Shown here piece after piece: positions 1 through 7,756 of a stretch of DNA of 36,866 bases (positions are counted from its first letter, which is position 1; every line of letters starts with the position of its first letter). The stretch is from an uncultured Lachnospiraceae bacterium (GTDB taxonomy: Bacteria; Bacillota; Clostridia; Lachnospirales; Lachnospiraceae), in NCBI GenBank assembly GCA_910587155.1, contig CAJULA010000030.1:1-36866 (forward strand), in the 5' to 3' direction. The notes below the pieces were generated by a model. The model worked only from the letters and a program-made list of their open reading frames with translations, made no database searches and was not told the origin of the DNA. Made by a program: the position numbers and the translations under genes.

Positions 1-1
1 G

Positions 2-181
2 GGATTTCCACCCATGAAACACTATACCCTTTGCTGGGCGCACACTGACCGCCTACCCGTTATGGCAGTACCCCATGCGAATATATTATCAGAAAATGTC
101 GGACGCTACAAGATAGTTTCCGGCTTTTTTATTTTCCGCTTGCTATCCCGCCAAAACAGAGGTAAGCTACGACACCACTAG
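2..181 (+). CDS. possible partial reading frame at window start, unknown function
   Basis: An open frame enters from the left edge and stops with TAG at 179-181. It has internal ATG codons at 14 and 62. The translated tail contains the stretches KHYTLCWAHTDRLPV and SENVGRYKIVSGFFIF and ends in basic residues (RGKLRHH). I recognise no family. No good ribosome site precedes either ATG, so it could be the C-terminus of a longer gene cut by the window edge, or chance. It ends 7 bases before the next reading frame, which would fit a small operon. Confidence 0.25.
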   Translation, partial: GFPPMKHYTLCWAHTDRLPVMAVPHANILSENVGRYKIVSGFFIFRLLSRQNRGKLRHH

Positions 182-188
182 GATTGGA

Positions 189-494
189 TTGGAAAAAGAT
201 TCTGCATTATACCAGCTCATGGACACCCGCATGAACAGTGTCATGAATGACATCACAAACGGTGACGGAGAATACCGGGCGATTCTCCGAAAGTCGGACG
301 AATATTCCGGCAAACTTGAAAGAATAGGGCTACTGGTGGACGTCCGACAGTTAATCGACCAATACGTCAGCGAACAAAACGCACTCGGCTCACGGTATGG
401 GATGCTCGCCTATCTGTTAGGATTTTCCGACTGCAAGACCATGTTTTTGGGGAAATGCCTGCCGACAGACACAAAAGAAATGATTACAGAGTAA
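189..494 (+). CDS. small helical protein of unknown function (DUF6809-like size and style)
   Basis: A 101-residue protein with a likely TTG start; the frame is open further upstream to about 117, so the start is uncertain, and the ribosome site is weak (AGGA just upstream). The sequence is charged and helix-rich, with no signal peptide or membrane segment. The pattern LMDTRMNSVMNDI, GDGEYRAI, then a hydrophobic C-terminal helix ending LLGFSDCKTMFLG resembles the roughly 100-residue proteins that are frequent on mobile elements of gut Clostridia (DUF6809 type). That resemblance is from memory and not proven. A clear intrinsic terminator follows at 517-547. Its location beside a broken regulator suggests accessory DNA. 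No function can be assigned. Confidence 0.5.
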   Translation: MEKDSALYQLMDTRMNSVMNDITNGDGEYRAILRKSDEYSGKLERIGLLVDVRQLIDQYVSEQNALGSRYGMLAYLLGFSDCKTMFLGKCLPTDTKEMITE

Positions 495-516
495 GACCAC
501 AGAATGCCTAATCACG

Positions 517-547
517 AAAAAAGGGCTTGAAATACAGGCTCTTTTTT
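517..547 (+). terminator. intrinsic terminator after the small accessory gene
   Basis: A-rich arm AAAAAAGGGCTTG (517-529) pairs with CAGGCTCTTTTTT (535-547) over 13 positions with two G-T wobbles, leaving a 5-base loop and a terminal run of six T. It lies 23 bases after the stop at 494 and can work on either strand because of the A run on the other side. Confidence 0.75.
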
Positions 548-559
548 CGTTACCTCACT

Positions 560-578
560 CGTAGTAAAACCGTAGTAA
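560..578 (+). repeat. short tandem direct repeat CGTAGTAA
   Basis: The 8-base word CGTAGTAA occurs at 560-567 and again at 571-578, one helical turn apart, between the terminator and the broken regulator. The rest of 495-660 shows no convincing gene. The repeat could be a protein-binding site or a recombination-associated sequence, but it is short enough to be chance. Confidence 0.3.
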
Positions 579-654
579 CCCACTTTCCCAAATGCCGCGA
601 TTTGCCCCGTTATGCCCCACAAGTGCCGTCAATTCCTAGCTATCCGACGTTTCC

Positions 655-1170
655 ATGCCATTACAACAAATTCACTTGTTTCAAATTATCATTCAAGGCA
701 CTGTTAGCATTTATTTTATTAGAGATGACGGATCGGTGTATTCCCTTGCAAATGGCAGAAAAAATGATTTGCTCGGTGAAATGGAAATTTTCCCACACCA
801 GCCAAGCAATGTTTATGCTGAAGCAAATGATGATGTAATCTGCCTTGCCCTGTCTATTGAATCAAGCAAAAGTGCGCTACTGGAAAACTGTCGGTTTTTG
901 CAACTGGTATGTGAATCTTTCATACAAAAAATGGAATCCATCACAACACTTGGCGCTGCTCCGGCAAGTTTAAAGCAACGTGTTCTGATTTACATGAAAT
1001 ATAAATGCAAGGGAAAACTAAAAGGTCTGCAGCAGGCTGCATTCCACTTGAATTGCAGTGCCCGCCAACTACAGCGAATCCTTAACCGGCATGAAGCTGA
1101 CGGAATCGTAACCAAAACAGGAAAAGGAACTTACAAACTCGCAATGTCCTCTTTGTGCAAAGCAGATATA
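655..1170 (+). pseudogene. Crp/Fnr-family regulator remnant (YeiL-like), truncated at both ends
   Basis: The frame encodes the second half of a cyclic-nucleotide-binding-like beta-roll (IIIQGTVSIYFIRDDGSVYSL, then LLGEMEIF and NVYAEANDDVICLAL), a dimerisation helix, and a winged helix-turn-helix (LKGLQQAAFHLNCSARQLQRIL, wing KTGKGTYKL at about 1118-1146). This order is that of Crp/Fnr activators, closest in feel to YeiL. Intact members have about 220 residues; here the first 40-50 are missing, with no ribosome site before the first ATG, and homology begins abruptly near 665-690. The normal stop after the wing is also absent: the frame runs on antisense through the GH127 gene to about 2199, which is not credible coding. 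Both ends therefore look like rearrangement junctions, the right one between about 1147 and 1170. Confidence 0.65.
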
Positions 1171-3102
1171 CTATCCATAAAGTTCCTTCACCCACACGCA
1201 CATCTCACCTCTGCCCCGATTATTCCAGTAAGCATAGGGAACGGCCCGCAGGGAAACATCAGTCAGGCTGACCTTATGCTCCGCGTACAGCTCGCCCGCC
1301 TCCCACTGGTCCTCTTCCATCCGTTTGCCGTCAAATGTCAGCACTTTGCACCCGCCGAACAGGGGAGAGTCCTCTTCCGTGATCCCGGCCGCGCCGCTTA
1401 CATACAGCGCGGCAAGATTCTTTCCGTTGTCAATCTCCTCCAGGCAGTATACAAGAGGCCCTTTCATCAGCGCCACCCTGCCGCAGTCCGCATGTACCGC
1501 CGGATTGGCCCGCACGAAACGGGGCGGCGCCGCAAACCTTACACACACTTCCCCATCCCCCGCCAGATGCAGACAGGCATAGCCCTTCTTCTTTTCAAAG
1601 GAAGCTTTTTCTCCATTCACCCCGACGCTGTATTCACTGCTGTAATCAGGTATGCGCAGCGCCAGGGAAATCCCCTCTTCCGGCACCTGGGAAAGGGTGA
1701 GGACAAAGGCATTTTCATAGGGGAATTTCGTCTCCATCTCTGCCTTCACCCGGGCGCCGCACAGCTCCGCCGTCACCTCCCCGGAAATAAACAGATTCAC
1801 ATACAGCGTATCCTCGCTGACCGCGTAGGCATACTGTCCCAGAGAGGCCAGTGTCCTGGCAATATTGGGCGGACAGCAGGCCACGCCGAACCACTTCTGC
1901 CGGACGGGCTTTACATGTTCTTTGGAAGTGCGCGGCAGGCAGTTGTCCGGCCATACTTCCAGAGGATTCACGTAAAAGAAAGAACGCCCATCCAGTGCAA
2001 TTCCGGCCAGCACGGTATTATACAGAGCGCGTTCCACCACATCCACATAGGAAGCGTCCTCTGTAATATTTGCCATACGCATACCAAACATGGCCAGACC
2101 GATGGAGGCACAGGACTCCGAATAATTGCAGTCATTGGGCAGGTCATAATCCGCCGTAAACCGCTCCAGCAAACCGGAAGAGCCGATGCCGCCGGTTAGA
2201 TACATCCGCTTTGTCACGATATTATCCCACAGCCTTTTACATGCTGCCAGCAGCTTATCATCCTCATACTCACCCGCCAGATCGGCCATGGCGCTGTACA
2301 TATACACGGCCCGCACCGCATGGCCTTCCGCCGTCTCCTGCTCCCTTACCGGCAGATGGGACTGGGAATACGCCGGCGTATATCCCGCAAATTCGGGAAA
2401 AATACGTTTATAATCCGGCCGGCTCATTTCCCGCATAAAGTAGTTTTCACCCACGCCCCTGGCATCAATAAAGTATTTCGCCTGCTCCAGATATTTGCGT
2501 TCTCCCGTGATGCGGTAAAGCTTGATCAGACCAATCTCCACCTCCTGATGTCCCGGATAGCCGTGTATCTTACCTTCTTGAGAGCCAAACGTATCGCAGA
2601 TCAGATCCGCCAGCCGCAGCACCACATCCAGGAACTTCCGTTTCCCCGTCCCCTGGTAATATGCCACCGCCGCTTCCATCATATGGCCCGCCGTGTACAG
2701 CTCATGTCCTTCGCAGAGATTTTTCCATCTCTGCGAAGGATCTTTTATAATAAAATACGTATCCAGATACCCGTCCGCCTGCTGGGCATCGGCGATCAGG
2801 TCAATCACCTCATCCGCCTGTGCCTCCAGCTTCTCATCAGGGTATGCCGCCAGAGAAAATCCCACCGCTTCCAGCCATTTCGCGATGTCCGTATCCTGAA
2901 AGACAGCCCCGTAAAATTCCCCTTCCCTGCGCCCTGCCGCAATCTCAAAATTGGCCAGGCAGTGGCTGGGCTCCGCGCCCTCTATTCTGTCATTCATCGC
3001 GTCCCACTGATACGGGATGATTTCCCTGCGCACCAGATCCACATGCTTGGACCAGAAGGGATCGTCGATTCTGATATTGTTCAGATTGATTGTTTTAAGC
3101 AT
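1171..3102 (-). CDS. GH127 beta-L-arabinofuranosidase (HypBA1-like)
   Basis: A 643-residue protein, full length for GH127, which releases L-arabinose from beta-linked arabinofuranosides such as the beta-1,2-arabino-oligosaccharides on hydroxyproline-rich plant glycoproteins. It has no signal peptide, so it should be cytoplasmic. The (alpha/alpha)6 catalytic domain carries the family signatures: general acid/base candidate E313 in the GGIGSSGLLERF stretch, zinc ligands E329 and C331 in YSESCASIG, and C409-C410 in ACCPPNIAR, where C409 aligns with the catalytic Cys nucleophile of HypBA1 (C417). C-terminal beta-sandwich domains follow. An AGGAGAT ribosome site precedes the ATG. It is the last gene of the transport operon, 41 bases after the second permease. 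The stop sits directly at the junction with foreign-looking DNA, and no terminator is visible. Family assignment is firm; the exact glycan is inferred. Confidence 0.92.
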   Translation of the reverse strand: MLKTINLNNIRIDDPFWSKHVDLVRREIIPYQWDAMNDRIEGAEPSHCLANFEIAAGRREGEFYGAVFQDTDIAKWLEAVGFSLAAYPDEKLEAQADEVIDLIADAQQADGYLDTYFIIKDPSQRWKNLCEGHELYTAGHMMEAAVAYYQGTGKRKFLDVVLRLADLICDTFGSQEGKIHGYPGHQEVEIGLIKLYRITGERKYLEQAKYFIDARGVGENYFMREMSRPDYKRIFPEFAGYTPAYSQSHLPVREQETAEGHAVRAVYMYSAMADLAGEYEDDKLLAACKRLWDNIVTKRMYLTGGIGSSGLLERFTADYDLPNDCNYSESCASIGLAMFGMRMANITEDASYVDVVERALYNTVLAGIALDGRSFFYVNPLEVWPDNCLPRTSKEHVKPVRQKWFGVACCPPNIARTLASLGQYAYAVSEDTLYVNLFISGEVTAELCGARVKAEMETKFPYENAFVLTLSQVPEEGISLALRIPDYSSEYSVGVNGEKASFEKKKGYACLHLAGDGEVCVRFAAPPRFVRANPAVHADCGRVALMKGPLVYCLEEIDNGKNLAALYVSGAAGITEEDSPLFGGCKVLTFDGKRMEEDQWEAGELYAEHKVSLTDVSLRAVPYAYWNNRGRGEMCVWVKELYG

Positions 3103-3143
3103 AGTTATCTCCTATTCCAGTTCCGCAGCCGCACTTGTATTTT

Positions 3144-3977
3144 TTATGCTTTGACAGCGCCGTTTGTCAGGCCGCTGACGATGTAGCGCTGCATGAAGAT
3201 AAAGATCAGCACCACGGGCATGATGGCCACGATTCCAAATGCCATGGTAGAGTTCCAGAGTGTCTGGTACTGTTGTACATAATTATAGATACTGGATGTG
3301 ATAGGCCGCATGGTGGGGTCGGTAATAAAGGTGATACCGTAGATCAGGTCGCCCCATGCATAGACAAAGGAAAACACCGCCGCCACAATGATGCCGGGAC
3401 TGGCGATAGGCAGCATGACCTTCACAAAGGACTGCAGGCTGCTGCAGCCGTCGATTTTTGCCGCTTCATCCAGCTCCTTGGGAATGGAGATAAAATAGGT
3501 CCGCAGGATGATGATGCTGAAAGGGATCCCCAGGGTCGCGTCAGCGAGGATGGGTGCCAGGTATGTATTGAGCAGATGCAGTCTGGAAAACATAATATAC
3601 AGACTGGTCAGCACGAGTGTGGAGGGCAGCATCTGGGTAATCAGGAAAAACAGGATCAGCGGTTTCTTCGCCCTGAAGCGGAAACGTGCCAGGCCGTAGG
3701 AAGCCGGAATCGACAGGATCGTGGAGATCACGGTAGCGCCGATGGCAATGATCATACTGTTTTTAAATCCCCGCAGGGTATCACCGGAGGCGCTGAGCTG
3801 CTCCGCAAAAGGCTCCAGCGTCAGATCTCTGGGCCAGAGGGGCGTGGGTATCTCAAAGATTTCCACCTGTGTCTTCAGCGCCGTGACAATCATCCAGTAG
3901 AGAGGAAACATAAAGATGACAAAAATCACCAGGCCCACAAAAAACAGCGCCTTACTGTTCTTTTTACTTTTCATCAC
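3144..3977 (-). CDS. sugar ABC transporter permease, MalG/AraQ type
   Basis: A 277-residue inner-membrane protein of the CUT1 carbohydrate importers. It begins with a basic cytoplasmic stub, then a first membrane helix (about residues 12-32), and has about six membrane segments in all. The conserved EAA loop that docks on the ATPase is visible as ELDEAAKIDGCSSLQSF followed by VMLPIASPGI in the C-terminal third. It overlaps the upstream permease by 4 bases (ATGA), so the two are translationally coupled and should form the heterodimeric channel. No ATPase gene is in the locus; CUT1 systems of Firmicutes commonly share a distant MsmX-type ATPase, which is what I infer here. Confidence 0.9.
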   Translation of the reverse strand: MMKSKKNSKALFFVGLVIFVIFMFPLYWMIVTALKTQVEIFEIPTPLWPRDLTLEPFAEQLSASGDTLRGFKNSMIIAIGATVISTILSIPASYGLARFRFRAKKPLILFFLITQMLPSTLVLTSLYIMFSRLHLLNTYLAPILADATLGIPFSIIILRTYFISIPKELDEAAKIDGCSSLQSFVKVMLPIASPGIIVAAVFSFVYAWGDLIYGITFITDPTMRPITSSIYNYVQQYQTLWNSTMAFGIVAIMPVVLIFIFMQRYIVSGLTNGAVKA

Positions 3978-4885
3978 ATTACCTCCTCTTCATCATTGAT
4001 CAGTTTGATGTAGAAGCAGCCCACTACCAGCAGGATCAGAAACAGGATATTGGCCGCCGCCGCACCCTTACTGAACTGAAACTCCTCAAAGGACAGACGG
4101 TACGCATAGGTCGACACCAGCTCGGTGGCATTGACCGGGCCCCCTTTGGTCATCACCCATACAAGGTCGAATACTTTAAAGGTATACACAAAACCCAGCG
4201 TCAGCACCGACATAATGGCAGGCTTTATCATGGGAATGGTAATCAGGAACAGCTTCTGATACCAGTTCGCCCCGTCCAGACTACAGCTTTCATAGATTTC
4301 CTCAGGAATCGTCGTCAGGCCTGTCGTCAGCAGCATCATGTTAAACGGAATACCGATCCAGATATTGGCCACAATGATGGCGATCATCGCCGGCCCTGAC
4401 TCGAGCAGCCAGTCCACATTTTTTCCCACGAGGTGGAGCTGCGTCAGGAACTGATTGACAATACCGCCCGTACTGGCAAACATAAATTTGAATAAAAGCC
4501 CCGCCACCGTAACCGGCAACAGCCAGGAGATCATCGCCGCGCCCCGGAAAAAGGACGCGCCCTTAAACTTTTTGTTAAATAAAAGCGCCAGGGCAAATCC
4601 GATGATAAACTGAAAAAAGATGGAACCTACCGTGAAAATCAGTGTATTGACAATGGATCTGCTCAAAATGGAATTTTGTCCGGTGAACAGCTCGATATAA
4701 TTGTGCAGCCCGATAAACTGCTGCTGATCCGGTTTGGAAAACGTATAGACATCTACATTTTTAAAAGCAAGGAGCACATTCTGAACCATCGGATAGCCGA
4801 TAAAGATTACCATATAGATCACTGCCGGCAGTGCAAAGGCAATCCCCAGATACGTCCCGCTCTTTCTCTTACTGCTTCGCTTCAT
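3974..4885 (-). CDS. sugar ABC transporter permease, MalF/AraP type
   Basis: A 303-residue multi-pass membrane protein of the CUT1 family, partner of the downstream MalG-type permease. The EAA loop appears as EEIYESCSLDGANWYQKLFLITIPMI. I start it at the ATG at 4885, which follows the purine-rich AAAGGGAAAGGGA; a TTG twelve codons upstream (4921) is possible but poorly supported. A basic N-terminus (KRSSKRKSG) precedes the first membrane helix. It follows the binding-protein gene after about 160 bases that include an intrinsic terminator (5001-5035), so permease expression probably depends on read-through and is lower than that of the binding protein. Confidence 0.88.
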   Translation of the reverse strand: MKRSSKRKSGTYLGIAFALPAVIYMVIFIGYPMVQNVLLAFKNVDVYTFSKPDQQQFIGLHNYIELFTGQNSILSRSIVNTLIFTVGSIFFQFIIGFALALLFNKKFKGASFFRGAAMISWLLPVTVAGLLFKFMFASTGGIVNQFLTQLHLVGKNVDWLLESGPAMIAIIVANIWIGIPFNMMLLTTGLTTIPEEIYESCSLDGANWYQKLFLITIPMIKPAIMSVLTLGFVYTFKVFDLVWVMTKGGPVNATELVSTYAYRLSFEEFQFSKGAAAANILFLILLVVGCFYIKLINDEEEVM

Positions 4886-5000
4886 TCCCTTTCCCTTTCT
4901 GTTTTTATCAATACCAGACAATTACGAAACCGGCTCTGCACAACCAGAGTTTGACCGAACTCGTCGCAACAAGCCAAAGTTCTATAATTTCCTGTTTTAT

Positions 5001-5035
5001 AAAAAAATGCCCCAAAACCATGTTTGAGGCATTTT
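5001..5035 (-). terminator. intercistronic (partial) terminator between binding protein and permeases
   Basis: On the minus strand the arms AAAATGCCTCAAA and TTTGGGGCATTTT pair with one G-T position and run into a stretch of seven T. It begins 9 bases after the binding-protein stop. Because no convincing promoter is visible between here and the permease start, it is probably leaky. This is a common way to make a binding protein in excess over its membrane partners. Confidence 0.75.
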
Positions 5036-5044
5036 CCACACTCT

Positions 5045-6355
5045 TTACTGAATCGCGTCCACTGCCGCCTGGGTATCTTTGGCCGCCTGCTCCGGTGTCT
5101 TGGTAGAAGTCATAACCTCCTGGAAACCGGTCTGGATAGCGGAAGAATATGTCGGCCATGCCGGTGAGGGCCCTCTGGGGATGGAAGTCTCGAGCTGTTT
5201 GATAAATGCCGCCTGAATCGGATCATCCGTCCAGTAGGAATCCTGCGCCGCTTCTGTCTTAGGCGGGAAGGAACCATACGTCTTCATCGCTTCTACCATT
5301 ACTTCCGTCTGGTCATAATATTCCAGAAAAGCCTTGGCGCCGGACATATCATCTTTCTTTACCGCGCCCATATTTTCGCCGCCCAGAATGGACGTCGCCT
5401 GTCCCGCATTCGCATCGCGCTTTGGCAGTACGGTCACGCCATAATTCAGATCCGGCGCATCTGCTTCGATGCTGGGTATCTGCCAGGGACCGTTTTGCTG
5501 CATCGCCAGATTTCCTGCCTTGAAGTTATTGTTTACATCAGACTGCGTCCAGTTGACCACATCCTTGGCCCAGGAGCCTTCGTTGATCATTTCCTGCATC
5601 AGCTTATAGGCATCCACACCCGGTTCGATGTCCGTATAGGAACCGCCCGCCGTATACAGCCACTGCAGACACTGGAATGTCCCTTCGTCCGTATTGGTCC
5701 CGGCATTCCCGAAGCCATACACGCCGTCCTTTGTCAGCGCCTTCGCCATCTCCCGGAAGTCATCCCATGTGGTATTTTCATCGGGATAGGCGATACCTGC
5801 CGCGTCAAACATATCTTTGTTGTAATACAATGCGGTACAGTTGGTGGCAAACGGTATTCCGTAATGCTTGCCGTCCATCATCGTCGATTCCATCGGGCCT
5901 GCAAGATACTCATCCCATTTGATATTCGCATCGGAAATATCACCGAACAGATCCATGGAGATAAAGGAAGCCATCCCACAGCCATCCATGATGACGATAT
6001 CCGGCAGCTCTCCCGACGCCACACCCAGCGTAAGCTGCTTCTCATAATCCGAGAAGGGAACATAGACGTGACTTGCCGTAAAAGAATCCTGCGACGCGTT
6101 GAATCCGTCGATCAGCGTCTGCATCATCTCCCTCTGGGCATCCGTCTCAAAGTAATCCCAGATGACAACTTCCTTCCCGGAACCGCCGGAAGCACTCTCT
6201 CCGCCCCCGTCTGCCGCCTGCGCCGGTGTATCTTTGCCTGTCGCACCGCTGCCCGCCGTATCACTGCTGCTGCCGCTGCCGCCGCAGCCGGTCAGTGCCA
6301 GTGCACTTGTCATGACCGCTGCCAGACATGCCGCGATCAGTCTCTTTTTCTTCAT
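5045..6355 (-). CDS. sugar ABC transporter substrate-binding lipoprotein
   Basis: A 436-residue family 1 extracellular solute-binding protein. The N-terminus is a lipoprotein signal: KKKR, a hydrophobic core, then the lipobox LTGC with Cys24, followed by a Ser/Gly-rich linker. The mature domain shows typical features, including ELPDIVIMDG, GKHYGIPFATNCTALYYNKDMFDAAG, NGPWQIPSIE and LGGENMG. It should capture arabino-oligosaccharides outside the cell for the two permeases encoded downstream. A very strong ribosome site (AAAGGAGGTAT) lies before the ATG, and a promoter-like pair is found at 6410-6438, so it heads its own transcription unit. It is clearly paralogous to the protein encoded just upstream (6464-7678). 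Ligand identity is inferred from the GH127 gene. Confidence 0.92.
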   Translation of the reverse strand: MKKKRLIAACLAAVMTSALALTGCGGSGSSSDTAGSGATGKDTPAQAADGGGESASGGSGKEVVIWDYFETDAQREMMQTLIDGFNASQDSFTASHVYVPFSDYEKQLTLGVASGELPDIVIMDGCGMASFISMDLFGDISDANIKWDEYLAGPMESTMMDGKHYGIPFATNCTALYYNKDMFDAAGIAYPDENTTWDDFREMAKALTKDGVYGFGNAGTNTDEGTFQCLQWLYTAGGSYTDIEPGVDAYKLMQEMINEGSWAKDVVNWTQSDVNNNFKAGNLAMQQNGPWQIPSIEADAPDLNYGVTVLPKRDANAGQATSILGGENMGAVKKDDMSGAKAFLEYYDQTEVMVEAMKTYGSFPPKTEAAQDSYWTDDPIQAAFIKQLETSIPRGPSPAWPTYSSAIQTGFQEVMTSTKTPEQAAKDTQAAVDAIQ

Positions 6356-6361
6356 AAAAAA

Positions 6362-6425
6362 ATACCTCCTTTTCCGATCATGAGCTAGGTCTTGCCTGCT
6401 GTTGTTCTCATTATAAAGGAGGTAT
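6362..6425 (-). promoter_or_regulatory. inverted repeat able to mask the binding-protein ribosome site
   Basis: The ribosome site of the binding-protein gene (AAAGGAGGTAT on the minus strand, 6362-6372) has an exact 11-base complement, ATACCTCCTTT, at 6415-6425, 42 bases upstream on the minus strand. The upstream arm overlaps the -10 box, so an RNA begun at the local promoter lacks it, while an RNA reading through from the upstream genes contains it and could fold over the ribosome site. Confidence 0.55.
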
Positions 6426-6438
6426 CTTTCTTCGATAA
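6410..6438 (-). promoter_or_regulatory. sigma-A-type promoter for the transporter operon
   Basis: On the minus strand there is a perfect -10 box TATAAT (6410-6415) with a weak -35 candidate TTATCG (6433-6438) at 17 bases. It sits 55 bases upstream of the binding-protein start, in the gap after the upstream gene's stop (6464). The weak -35 would suit an activated promoter, for example by the AraC-type regulator encoded next door. Confidence 0.55.
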
Positions 6439-6463
6439 TTCTAAATTTTTAAGAAAGGTGGAC

Positions 6464-7678
6464 TTATTTGTTATCAGATACCAGCCGGGCCGCCGCCTCC
6501 TGCGCCGTCATGCCCTCTGCCATCATCTCATAAAGCCCCTGCGGCAATTGATCACGCAGTGTATTCCAGTGTTCGTTTTCCGTCCGCAGCACGGCGCTCT
6601 CCATCTGTCCGGCAAATACATCCATTCGCTCGTCCCTGCCGTCTCCCAGTGCTTTCTTTGCCGGCAGGACACCGGTTGCATCACAAAAAGCCTTCATCAC
6701 CTCATCCCGGGCACAGTAGCGCAGAAATTCTGTGGCACCCTCCGTATTCTTTCCCCGCAGTATGCCGATATTCTCCCCGCCTACCACACTGCAGCGCCTG
6801 ACATCCATGGGCAGAGACACGATCCCATAGTCAAGGCCCGCTTTTTCCAGCATAGGCAGCACCCAGGGGCCGTTTTCCATCATTGCGGCTTCTCCCGAGA
6901 TAAACTTTCTCGCCACGTCGATCTGGGAATAGTTGATACAGTTTGCATCCATACCGCCCGATTCGATCAGGCCATAGAGAAAGTCATACGCCCTCACAGT
7001 CCCGCCCGCCCCGATCTGCCCGACCTCCTCTCCCGTCGAGAGAATCCATGGCAATATCTGAAAAGCTCCCTGCTCTCCCGCCACGGCAGACATAAGGAAT
7101 CCATACCGCCCATCTCCCTTCAGAGCGTCCACCGCTGCCGCAAATTCTTCCCAGTCAGACGGCGGCTCCACACCTGCTTCCCGGAGCATATCCGTATGAT
7201 AAATGAGAGCCGTATTGTTACAGTTCCACGGCAGACCATAGAGCCTGCCTCTGTCATAGACCGTATCCAACAGCACCGGGTAGCACATCTGCTTAATTTC
7301 CAACTCTTCTTCCAGAATCGAAATATCAGCCAGCAGTCCCGTATTAATATAATATGGCATATCCGGATTATCCATGATCACCAGATCCGGCAATGCATTT
7401 TCCGTATAGCCGATGGACAGACGCTTGGAAAATTCCGTCATGGGCACATATTCCCATCTGATCTCATATTCCTCTGAATAAACGTAAAAGCCTTCCGTCA
7501 GCTCATCCAATGCTTTTTGCTGGGCTTCTGTCTCATAATAACTCCAGAGCACAAGCTGCTGTCTTGTCTTTTCCTGCGTATTCTCCCCGGATTTTCTAAC
7601 GTGTCCGGCAAGTATGCCAATGCCGCAAAGAAGAAGTATCGCCTGCACCACCCGACCGCTCCATCTCTTCCTTCCCAT
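6464..7678 (-). CDS. membrane-anchored solute-binding-protein paralogue, probable sensor partner
   Basis: A 404-residue family 1 binding-protein fold. I choose the ATG at 7678 because AGGAAGAGGGG precedes it; a GTG 18 codons upstream has no such site. The N-terminus (KRWSGR, then AILLLCGIGILAG) is a single hydrophobic anchor without a lipobox, since the residue before Cys is Leu. The rest matches the transport binding protein position by position: LWSYYETEAQ, EYVPMTEFSKRLSIG, LPDLVIMD, GRLYGLPWNCNNTALIYHTDMLREAG, ENGPWVLPMLE and GGENIG. It is encoded directly after the YesM/YesN-type pair rather than with the permeases. I infer that it presents ligand to the kinase and is not a transport component, but a second uptake role cannot be excluded. 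Confidence 0.82.
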   Translation of the reverse strand: MGRKRWSGRVVQAILLLCGIGILAGHVRKSGENTQEKTRQQLVLWSYYETEAQQKALDELTEGFYVYSEEYEIRWEYVPMTEFSKRLSIGYTENALPDLVIMDNPDMPYYINTGLLADISILEEELEIKQMCYPVLLDTVYDRGRLYGLPWNCNNTALIYHTDMLREAGVEPPSDWEEFAAAVDALKGDGRYGFLMSAVAGEQGAFQILPWILSTGEEVGQIGAGGTVRAYDFLYGLIESGGMDANCINYSQIDVARKFISGEAAMMENGPWVLPMLEKAGLDYGIVSLPMDVRRCSVVGGENIGILRGKNTEGATEFLRYCARDEVMKAFCDATGVLPAKKALGDGRDERMDVFAGQMESAVLRTENEHWNTLRDQLPQGLYEMMAEGMTAQEAAARLVSDNK

Positions 7679-7756
7679 CGCCGCCCCTCTTCCTGCTCTG
7701 CCGACGCCGTATCCTCTTACGGCCCGTCCCACGTTTGCGCCCTGTTGCCCCGCCCG

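Noticed and set aside
1171..2199. Continuation of the regulator frame into a 514-residue protein
   Set aside because: The extension is exactly antisense to the well-supported GH127 gene and has the Arg/His/Pro-rich look of a shadow frame. Only the part before about 1150 is regulator-like.
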